Of a stretch of 8,300 nt of DNA, positions 1-7,400 are shown one piece after another. The notes below the pieces were generated by a model. The model ran no database searches. It was not told where the DNA came from and saw only the letters and a list, made by a program, of their open reading frames with translations. A program made the position numbers and the translations under genes. Within the stretch, counting starts at the first letter, position 1; every line of letters starts with the position of its first letter. The stretch is from NCBI GenBank assembly GCA_030150315.1, contig JASLGB010000308.1:1-8300 (forward strand). The letters are read 5' to 3'. The DNA is from Dokdonella sp. (lineage in GTDB: Bacteria > Pseudomonadota > Gammaproteobacteria > Xanthomonadales > Rhodanobacteraceae).

Positions 1-2367
1 GTCACCTACAACGGCCAGCCTGTCGCCGGCTTCGCCGTGCAGCTGCAGACCGGCGCCAACGCGCTCGGCGTCGCCGATGCGGTGAAGAAGCGTCTGGACG
101 AACTGCAGCCCAGCTTTCCACAGGGCGTCACGTGGTTTGCGCCGTACGACACCACGCCGTTCATCGAATTCTCGATCAACGAAGTGGTCAAGACTCTCGC
201 CGAGGCGATCACCCTGGTGTTTCTGGTGATGCTGGTGTTCCTGCAGAACCTGCGCATGACCACCATCGCCTTGCTGGTGGCGCCGGTGGCGCTGGCTGGC
301 GGCTTCCTCGGCCTGTGGCTGGCCGGCTTCACGATCAACCAGCTCACCTTGTTCGGCATGGTGCTGGTCATCGGCATCGTGGTCGACGATGCCATCGTCG
401 TGATCGAAAACGTCGAACGCATCATGACCGAGGAAGGACTCGGCCCGAAGGAAGCGACACGCAAGGCGATGGGCCAGATTTCCGGCGCGGTCGTCGCGAT
501 CGCGGTGGTCCTGATGGCGGTGTTCATTCCGAGCGCGCTGCAGTCCGGCTCGGTCGGCGTCATCTATCGCCAGTTCTGCATCACGATCGCGATCTCGACC
601 GCGTTCTCCGCCTTCCTCGCGCTCATCTACACGCCCGCGCTGTGCGCCAGCCTGCTGAAGCCGATCCACGGCACGGAAAAGAAGAACGCGTTCTTCCGCG
701 GCTTCAACCGCGTCTTCGACCGCGTGCAGAAGACCTATACCGGACACATCTTCTCCGCGGTTCGCCACGCGCCGTCCTGGATGGTCGCCTTCCTCGTCTC
801 GGCTGTCCTGTGCGGGTTCCTGTTCGTCAAGCTGCCGTCCAGCTTCGTGCCGGAAGAAGACCAGGGCTTCGCGCTCAGCCTCGTGCAGCTGCCATCCGGC
901 TCCAGCATCGAGCGCACCAAGAAGGCGATGGGCGAAATCAGCGACGTGATCCGCCAGAATCCGTCGGTCGAAGGCGTGATCGCGGTGGCCGGCTTCAGCT
1001 TCATCGGCAACAGCGAAAACACCGGCATGGCCTTCATCCGGATGAAGCCGTGGAAGGAACGCACCAAGTCCGACCAGGTCGCATCCAGCGTGATCGGCCA
1101 GCTCAATGGCGCGCTGTTCATGGGTGTGAAGGACGCCCAGGCCTATGTCATGAACCTGCCGACGATCCGTGGCCTCGGCCAGTTCGGCGGTTTCGACATG
1201 TTCCTGCAGGATCGCGCCGGACTGGGTCACGACGCGCTGATCGACGCGCAGAACACCCTGCTTGCCAAGGCGGCTGAAAAACCGGACCTGCTGACCGGCG
1301 TGCGCCCGAACATCCTGCCGGCGACGACGCAGCTGGCGATGAAGGTCGACCGCGTGCAGGCCCAATCGATGGGCTTGGCGCTGTCCGATGTCTATACCGC
1401 GATCCAGCTGATGCTGGCGCCGGTGTATGCGAACGACTTCTTCAACCAGGGCCGCGTGCAGCGCGTGACGATGCAGGCCGACGCGCCGTTCCGCATGAAC
1501 CCTGATGCGCTCTCGCGCTTCTTCGTGCCCAGCTCGACGCAGACCGAAACGATCACGACCGCAAAGGGCAGCACGACCCTGCCGGCGATGATCCCGCTGT
1601 CGAACGTGGTCAGCACGGAATGGAAGATGGCCGCGCCGACGCTGACCCGCTACAACGGCTATTCCGCGATCCAGATCAACGGCAGCCCGGCGGCGGGACG
1701 CAGCTCGGGCGAGGCGATGACGGCGATGCAGGACATCATCGACAACGACCTGCCGCAAGGCTTCGGCTTCGACTGGACCGGCCAGTCGCTGCAGGAAATC
1801 ATTTCCGGCAATCAGGCGCCGATCCTCTATGCGCTGTCGCTGCTGATCGTGTTCCTGTGCCTGGCCGCGCTGTACGAGAGTTGGTCGATTCCGTTCGCGG
1901 TGTTGCTGGTGGTGCCGCTGGGCGTGCTCGGCGCACTGGTCGCGACGATGGCGCGCGGCCTCACCAACGACGTCTATTTCAAGATCGGCATCATCACCAT
2001 CATCGGCCTTGCGGCGAAGAACGCGATCCTCATCATCGAGTTCGCCGTGGCCGAACAGCGTGCCGGTCGCCCGCTGGGTGCAGCCGTGATCGATGCGGCA
2101 CGCCTGCGCCTGCGTCCGATCCTGATGACCTCGTTCGCCTTCATCCTCGGCTGTCTGCCGCTGGCGGTCTCGACCGGCGCCGGCGCCAACTCGCGCCATG
2201 CGATCGGCACCGGCGTGGTCGGCGGCATGTTGTTCGCCACCCTGCTCGGCCTGCTGTTCATTCCGGTATTCTTCGTGGCCGTGCGGCGCATGCTCGGCGA
2301 CAAGCTGGAATCGCGCGAGGAAACACGCGCCCAACTTGCTGCCGGTCACCAGAGCGGACACGGATGA
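1..2367 (+). CDS. RND (HAE-1/AcrB-type) multidrug efflux pump, inner-membrane subunit; 5' end outside window
   Basis: This is the proton-driven inner-membrane transporter of a tripartite efflux pump, which exports drugs and other amphipathic compounds from the periplasm and inner membrane through an outer-membrane channel. The reading frame is open from base 1 (V-T-Y-N-G-Q-P...), so the gene begins upstream. By comparison with AcrB (about 1050 residues) some 270-280 N-terminal residues are missing; 788 are visible. The proton-relay residues are all present (window numbering): the TM4 Asp pair D129/D130 in GIVVDDAIVVIENVER (AcrB D407/D408), K673 in GLAAKNAILIIEF (AcrB K940), and R703 and T710 in RLRPILMT (AcrB R971/T978). 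The motifs LPSSFVPEEDQGF, ALYESWSIPF and RGLTNDVYF are also typical of the family. The frame is intact and looks functional. A periplasmic adaptor gene is expected upstream; no TolC-type channel gene follows. The GTG at 37 is internal, not the start. The substrate cannot be told. Confidence 0.96.
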   Translation, partial: VTYNGQPVAGFAVQLQTGANALGVADAVKKRLDELQPSFPQGVTWFAPYDTTPFIEFSINEVVKTLAEAITLVFLVMLVFLQNLRMTTIALLVAPVALAGGFLGLWLAGFTINQLTLFGMVLVIGIVVDDAIVVIENVERIMTEEGLGPKEATRKAMGQISGAVVAIAVVLMAVFIPSALQSGSVGVIYRQFCITIAISTAFSAFLALIYTPALCASLLKPIHGTEKKNAFFRGFNRVFDRVQKTYTGHIFSAVRHAPSWMVAFLVSAVLCGFLFVKLPSSFVPEEDQGFALSLVQLPSGSSIERTKKAMGEISDVIRQNPSVEGVIAVAGFSFIGNSENTGMAFIRMKPWKERTKSDQVASSVIGQLNGALFMGVKDAQAYVMNLPTIRGLGQFGGFDMFLQDRAGLGHDALIDAQNTLLAKAAEKPDLLTGVRPNILPATTQLAMKVDRVQAQSMGLALSDVYTAIQLMLAPVYANDFFNQGRVQRVTMQADAPFRMNPDALSRFFVPSSTQTETITTAKGSTTLPAMIPLSNVVSTEWKMAAPTLTRYNGYSAIQINGSPAAGRSSGEAMTAMQDIIDNDLPQGFGFDWTGQSLQEIISGNQAPILYALSLLIVFLCLAALYESWSIPFAVLLVVPLGVLGALVATMARGLTNDVYFKIGIITIIGLAAKNAILIIEFAVAEQRAGRPLGAAVIDAARLRLRPILMTSFAFILGCLPLAVSTGAGANSRHAIGTGVVGGMLFATLLGLLFIPVFFVAVRRMLGDKLESREETRAQLAAGHQSGHG

Positions 2368-3377
2368 GGCAGCCATGCCGTGAAGACGCCCCGCGACGAC
2401 CCGCGCTGGCGGGTCGTCGCACAATGACGGCAGCCATCGCCCTTGTCCTGTCCGCACCCGCGCTGGGCGCGGACTACGAACCGGCGCCATGGCTGGCGCA
2501 GCGCGATGCCAATCCCTTCGTCGCGGCCGGCGGTTTGCCGCTGGCACCGCCGGCGGTTGCTGCCGACGATCGCTGGCATGTCGATGTCGTGCTGTCGGCC
2601 AGCAATACCGAAATCGCGTTCGAGCGCGGCGGCGAGCACCTGCTGTTCGACATGGAAACGCACGAAGCACGCATCACCGCCTCGCGCGCCTTCGGCGACC
2701 ACTGGATTGCCCGTGCAACGCTCGCCGCAACGCGCTTCGAGCATGGATTCCTTGATGGATTCATCGAGGATTTCCATCGCGCCTTCGGATTCACCAATGG
2801 CGATCGCGGGCGGCTCGAAAGCAACGGCCACACCATCGACTACGCCGACGATCGCGGCTCGCGCGTCCTGCTGACGAGTCCGCGCAGCGGCGTCGCGCCG
2901 TTGATGGTCGATCTCGCATGGCGGTCCGCATCCGATGGCCATGAATGGCTGTATGGCGCTTCGCTGAAGCTGCCGACCTCGCGTGCCACGCCCCTGCTCG
3001 ACGATCGCTCCACCGATGTTTCGGCCTGGGCGGCGCTGCAGTCGACGCGCGCCGAACGCCTGCGCTGGGGCGCGCGTGCGGGAATGATGGTGCGCAGCGG
3101 CGGCCAGCTGTTGCCGCGTCGCGCCAACGGCTCCGTGCCGTTCGTCGATGCAACACTCGGCTGGCAGCTTGCTTCCCGCTGGCAGGTGGCCGCGCAATAC
3201 CAGTGGCACGGCGCGCCATACAACTCGGACATTCCCCTGCTGAGCGAGGCAGGATCACTGGCGATTTCGACGGCGTGGCAAACGCGCAGCGGCTGGACCT
3301 TGCGCGCGGGACTGGTCGAGGACGTGCCCTCGCGGCATGCGCAGGATGTGACATTTTTCCTCGGCCTGTCGCGCTGA
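2364..3377 (+). CDS. DUF3187-family predicted outer-membrane protein, coupled to the RND pump gene
   Basis: I recognise this as a DUF3187-type protein, a proteobacterial family of unknown function predicted to form an outer-membrane beta-barrel. Family-like stretches are FLDGFIEDFHRAFGF with the following NGDRGR (about residues 129-150), LKLPTS (201-206), and many short amphipathic strands down to the end (FFLGLSR), as expected for a barrel. The ATG at 2364 overlaps the pump stop codon (ATGA). It gives 337 residues and a signal peptide with an Arg-rich n-region, a hydrophobic core (TAAIALVLSAPALGA) and likely cleavage after residue 37. The ATG at 2424 would give 317 residues but leave the signal peptide without positive charges and place the start 3 nt after a strong hairpin, so I prefer 2364, without certainty. 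The overlap implies translational coupling and a shared role at the envelope; that role is inference. No catalytic motif is visible. Confidence 0.85.
   Translation: MRQPCREDAPRRPALAGRRTMTAAIALVLSAPALGADYEPAPWLAQRDANPFVAAGGLPLAPPAVAADDRWHVDVVLSASNTEIAFERGGEHLLFDMETHEARITASRAFGDHWIARATLAATRFEHGFLDGFIEDFHRAFGFTNGDRGRLESNGHTIDYADDRGSRVLLTSPRSGVAPLMVDLAWRSASDGHEWLYGASLKLPTSRATPLLDDRSTDVSAWAALQSTRAERLRWGARAGMMVRSGGQLLPRRANGSVPFVDATLGWQLASRWQVAAQYQWHGAPYNSDIPLLSEAGSLAISTAWQTRSGWTLRAGLVEDVPSRHAQDVTFFLGLSR
2393..2420 (+). repeat. Perfect 12-bp inverted repeat (hairpin) at the start of the DUF3187 gene
   Basis: The left arm GCGACGACCCGC (2393-2404) and right arm GCGGGTCGTCGC (2409-2420) are exact reverse complements around a 4-nt GCTG loop. 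The hairpin lies 25 nt after the pump stop codon and ends 3 nt before the alternative ATG at 2424. No T-run follows, so it is not a standard intrinsic terminator. In mRNA it could stabilise the pump transcript, slow ribosomes entering the signal-peptide region, or hide initiation at 2424. In DNA it could be an operator. The structure is seen directly; its function is inference. Confidence 0.7.
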
Positions 3378-3381
3378 GCGT

Positions 3382-3387
3382 TACAAT
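3382..3387 (+). promoter_or_regulatory. Likely sigma-70 -10 element (TACAAT) for the methyltransferase gene
   Basis: TACAAT lies just after the DUF3187 stop codon and 29 nt before the methyltransferase ATG, which would give a 5' leader of only about 20-25 nt. It differs from the TATAAT consensus at one base and stands out in a very GC-rich setting. No good -35 hexamer is found at 16-18 nt spacing; the GTGACA at 3348-3353 is 28 nt upstream, too far. This suggests separate transcription of the downstream gene. Confidence 0.45.
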
Positions 3388-3416
3388 CGCCGGCCTTGCC
3401 CGACGACGACCCTGCA

Positions 3417-4172
3417 ATGAGCGCCAACGAACAAGCCCTGCTCGACAAGACCTGGTTCTACCGCTTCACGCTGCCGAGCGGCCGCATCACGCAGACCTAC
3501 GACGACGGCGCGCTGGATTCGATCCACGACACGCGGCTGGCGATGATGCACGAGGTGCTGCGCGCGCGCTTCGGCGACTCGCTGCGCGGCCACAACGCGA
3601 TCGACATCGCCTGCCATCAGGGCTGGTTCGCGACCAAGCTGGTCGAGGCCGGTGCCGATGACGTCCTCGCCGTCGACGCGCGCAGCGAGCACGTCGCCGA
3701 CACCACTCTGGTGCGCGACACGCTGGGCCTGGACACGCTGCGCGTCATACAAAGCGACGTGCACCTGCTCGACACGGCCGCGCTCGGCCAGTTCGACGTG
3801 GTGCTGATGCTCGGCCTGATCTATCACCTCGAGAATCCAGTCGGCGCGCTGCGTCAGGCGCGCGCGCTCACGCGCCAGGTCTGCCTGGTCGAAACCCAGG
3901 TCGTGCCGGGCATGACCGGCATGGTCGATTACGGCAGCTACCGCTTCGTGCGGCCGCTCAAGGGCTCGTTCGGCATCATCGACGAGACCGAGGAAACACA
4001 CGGCCCGGAAACCAGCACCACCGGCATCTGTCTGGTGCCGAGCCTCGAAGCCCTGTTCTGGATCCTGCGCAAGGTCGGCTTCACGCGCGTCGAGCTGGTA
4101 CCGCCACCGGCGGACGCCTACGAACCGCTGAGCTACGGCAAGCGCGTGATGGTCGCGGCCTACCTCGACTAG
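3417..4172 (+). CDS. Class I SAM-dependent methyltransferase, substrate unknown
   Basis: A soluble 251-residue protein with a Rossmann-type methyltransferase fold. Motif I is IDIACHQGW (residues 62-70), the SAM-ribose-binding acidic residue is D87 in AVDAR at the end of strand 2, and the strand-4 motif FDVVLMLGLIYHLENP covers 126-141. The IYHLENP stretch recalls the LYH motif of CmoB-like (Methyltransf_9) enzymes, but length and the rest do not support calling it CmoB. The N-terminal WFYRFTLPSGRITQTY and the C-terminal half (about 160-251, with ETEETHGPETSTTG) probably form the substrate-specific part. I chose the ATG at 3417, the first in-frame ATG and 30 nt downstream of the TACAAT; the in-frame TTG at 3396 would sit almost on the expected transcription start. 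There is no convincing Shine-Dalgarno sequence. Neighbours give no clue to the substrate (small molecule, lipid or tRNA are all possible). Confidence 0.85.
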   Translation: MSANEQALLDKTWFYRFTLPSGRITQTYDDGALDSIHDTRLAMMHEVLRARFGDSLRGHNAIDIACHQGWFATKLVEAGADDVLAVDARSEHVADTTLVRDTLGLDTLRVIQSDVHLLDTAALGQFDVVLMLGLIYHLENPVGALRQARALTRQVCLVETQVVPGMTGMVDYGSYRFVRPLKGSFGIIDETEETHGPETSTTGICLVPSLEALFWILRKVGFTRVELVPPPADAYEPLSYGKRVMVAAYLD

Positions 4173-4461
4173 CACTCCCTCGCCCTTCCCGCACCGGAAA
4201 TTCCGCCTTCCGACGGAGTGTAAATCCCCATCTGGCCGGTGCCTGCGCCCCCCTCGCCGGGTGTAGTTTTGCGCGTTGACCACGATTGCCGCGAGCACCC
4301 GGGCCTGGCCCGCTTCGCGGCCTGCAAGGCCTGTCGAGGGTGTATCGCGCGCATTCCGAACGACCCGATTTGATGGCGTGAAGCGGCCAGGACGAACAGC
4401 TTCGGACACGCGGCGATGACGACGGGGGAGACCGCCGGCCACGTCGTTTCATCAGCACCTT
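4173..4461. other. Non-coding gap between methyltransferase and metalloprotease genes
   Basis: About 290 bp with no supported gene on either strand. It must hold the end of the methyltransferase transcript and the promoter and leader of the protease. The only structures seen are weak: CACTCC (4173-4178) pairing with GGAGTG (4215-4220) around partly self-complementary GGAAATTCC, and a short GGGCC-T-GGCCC palindrome near 4300-4310. No T-run follows either, so no terminator is called. TTGACC (4276-4281) resembles a -35 box but lacks a -10 box at proper spacing. The most T/A-containing spots are TGTAAAT (about 4219) and TGTAGTTTT (about 4262). No promoter can be assigned with confidence. Confidence 0.6.
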
Positions 4462-4467
4462 GGGGAG
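4462..4467 (+). promoter_or_regulatory. Shine-Dalgarno GGGGAG fixing the protease start at GTG 4476
   Basis: GGGGAG ends 8 nt before the GTG at 4476, an ideal spacing. The in-frame TTG at 4470 would be only 2 nt away. The in-frame ATG at 4416 lacks a comparable site and would put a non-signal-like extension before the signal peptide. Confidence 0.75.
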
Positions 4468-4475
4468 AATTGAAA

Positions 4476-7400
4476 GTGACAACACCATTTCGCAAGCCGG
4501 CCGCGTTGGCGGCGCTGCTCGCGGGTCTGCTCGGAACATCGGCAGCCTGGGCCGGCGCGACCGACATGTACTGGCACGAGGACGCCGGCCGCTCACTGTC
4601 GCCGGACGCACCGCAGCCATCGAGTTATCGCGCGCTGTCGCTGGAAACCGCACAGATCACCAACTATCTGCGCCAGGCGCATGCCAGCGGCATCGCCACG
4701 GCGGTCTCGATGCCGCTGCCGGAAGGCGGCTTCGCCGAATTCATGGTGGTCGACTCCGGCACCATGCCGGTCGAACTGCAGAAGAAGTATCCCGACATCC
4801 TCAGCTTCAAGGGCATCGATGCCGACGGGCGTCGCCTGCGACTGGACGTCTCGCCGCTCGGATTCCAGGCCATGGTGTTCGACAAGACCGGCTCCTGGAT
4901 GGTGCGCCCCGAAGTGGTCGCCAGCGGCAGCGACCGCTACCTGAGCTATCGCCGCTCGAACGTGGAGAAACCGGAAGGTTTCGGCCAGTGCGAAGTGCAC
5001 GGCGATAGCGGCCATTCGATCGATCACATCGGCGAAGGCAACGCCCCGATGACGCAGACCGGCGTGCAGAAGCGCGTCTACCGCACCGCGGTCGCGGCCA
5101 ACAACCGCTACATCAGCGCGGTCGGCGGCGGCACGGCCGCTGGCGGCCTGGCGGCCACGGTCGCCGCGGTCAACCGCGTGACCGAGGTGTACGAGTACGA
5201 GATGTCGATCCAGCTCACGCTGGTGCCGAACAACGATCTCATCATGTATCCGAGCGCTTCCGGCGATCCGTTCTCCAGCAACGGCACCGGCGTCATCAAC
5301 AACAGCACGTCCGTGATCAGCGCCGCGATCGGTTCGGCGAACTACGACATCGGCCACGTGTTCACCACAGGCAGCGGCGGCGTCGCCGGGCTTGGCGTGG
5401 TCTGCGGCAGCAGCAAGGCGCGCGGCACGACCGGCCTGCCAAATCCGATCGGCGATGATTTCTACATCGACTTCGTCGCGCACGAGATGGGCCACCAGTT
5501 CGGCGGCAACCATCCGTTCAACGGCTCGCTCGGCAACTGCTCGGGCGGCAACCGCAACGGCAGCACCGCCTACGAGCCGGGTAGCGGCTCGTCCATCATG
5601 GGTTACGCCGGCATCTGCGCCGCAGACGACCTGCAGCCGCACTCCGATCCGTATTTCCATGCGATCAACCTGCAGGAAATCACCAACTTCACCAATGGCA
5701 GCGGCAATTGCTCGGCCAACACGACCAATACGAACCAGGCGCCGGTGATCGATACGGCAAACCTGCCGACCGGCCTGACGATTCCGGCGCGTACCCCGTT
5801 CGTGCTCAGCGGCTCGGCCACGGATGCGGATCCGGGCAGCACGCTGGGTTATTCGTGGGAGCAGTGGGATCTCGGCTCGCAGGCCCCGCTCACCGCCGGC
5901 GACAACGGCTCCAGCCCGATCTTCCGCACCTTCCCGCCGAAGGCGACGGGCGAGCGCGTGTTTCCGTCGATGTCGACGGTGCTCGGCGGCGCGGCGATCA
6001 AGGGCGAAACCCTGCCCACCACGAACCGCACGCTGAAGTTCCGCCTGACCGTGCGCGATCACTCGGACAATCTGCACGGCTGGGGCACCAGCAAGAGCGC
6101 CGACATCTCGCTTTCCGTGGCCAACTCCGCCGGACCGTTCAAGGTCACCGCGCCGGCTGGCGGCCTAATCTGGAGTGGCGGCGGCAGCGCCAGCGTCGCG
6201 TGGGACGTGGCCAACACCAATGTCGCACCGGTCAGCTGCGCGAACGTGGACGTCCGCCTGTCGACCGACGGCGGCCAGACCTTTCCGACCACGCTTGCCA
6301 GCGGCGTGCCGAACAACGGCTCGGCGACGGTATCGGTACCGGCGATCAGCACGACGCAGGCTCGCGTCAGCGTGAGCTGCGCCACCAACGTGTTCTTCAA
6401 TGTGTCGCCGGCCAATTTCACGATCGCGCCGGGCGGCACGGTGTACACGGTTGGCGGCACCCTGTCCGGCCTGGCCAGCGGCGCCAGTGCCACGCTCAAG
6501 CTCAATGGCGGCAATGACCTGCCATTGAACGCCAACGGCCCGTTCACGTTCTCCGGCGGCCTGCTGTCTGGTGCGACCTACGCCGTCACGGTCGGCACGC
6601 AGCCGTCCAGCCCGCCGCAGAGCTGCACGGTCAGCAATGGCAGCGGCACGGTCGGCAGCTCGAACGTGACCAACGTCGCGATCACCTGCACCACGCTTCC
6701 GACCTACACCATCGGCGGCACCGTCAGTGGCTACGCCGGCAGCGGCCTCACGCTGAGCCTCAACGGCGGTGCGGCACAGGCGATCTCCGCGAATGGTTCG
6801 TTCACGCTCGCTGGCAACCTGCTCAGCGGCGCGAGCTACGCCGTCACGGTCGGCACGCAGCCGTCCAGCCCGCTGCAGAACTGCACGGTCACCAATGGCA
6901 GCGGCACGGTCGGCAGTGCCAACGTGACCAACGTCGCGGTCAACTGCACCACGCTGCTCACCTACACCGTCGGCGGCACCGTCAGCGGCTACACCGGCAG
7001 CGGCCTCAAGCTGAAGCTCAACGGCGGCAGCGAACAGGCGATTTCCGCGAATGGTCCGTTCACGCTCACCAACCCACTGGTCGACGGTACGAGCTACGCC
7101 GTCACGATCAGCGCGCAGCCGGGCGGACAAACCTGCACCGTCGCCAATGGCAGCGGCACCATCGCCGGCGCCAACGTCACCAACGTGGCGGTCAACTGTG
7201 CGGACCTGCCGCCGCAGGCCTACACCGTCGGTGGCCGCGTCCGTGGCCTGACCTCCCCGGGTCTGGTACTGCAGCTCAACGGTGGCGTGACCATCACGCA
7301 GAACACCAACGGCCTGTACGCGTTCTATCCGGGCGTTGCCAATGGCCAGACCTACGCGGTCACCGTGCTGACGCAGCCGGCTGGCCTCGAGTGCGTGGTG

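Noticed and set aside
1620..2363. An upstream extension of the DUF3187 frame within the pump gene
   Set aside because: This part is out of frame with the pump and Arg-rich with no domain. The real start is at 2364 (or 2424), just before the signal peptide.
4173..4220. A possible terminator after the methyltransferase
   Set aside because: The 6-bp CACTCC/GGAGTG arms enclose a 36-nt loop, and no T-run follows.
3381..4442. A 353-codon minus-strand open frame opposite the methyltransferase
   Set aside because: It covers a plus-strand gene with clear methyltransferase motifs, and its composition is that of a frame shadow. It extends into the gap at 4173-4442, but nothing family-like is seen there.
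4416..4475. An earlier ATG start (4416) for the metalloprotease
   Set aside because: It would add 20 residues ahead of a complete signal peptide. GGGGAG at ideal spacing supports GTG 4476.
4593..6077. A 494-codon minus-strand open frame opposite the protease propeptide and catalytic domain
   Set aside because: Composition is rich in Arg, Ala, His and Val with no motif or signal; it covers the HExxH region of a certain plus-strand gene.
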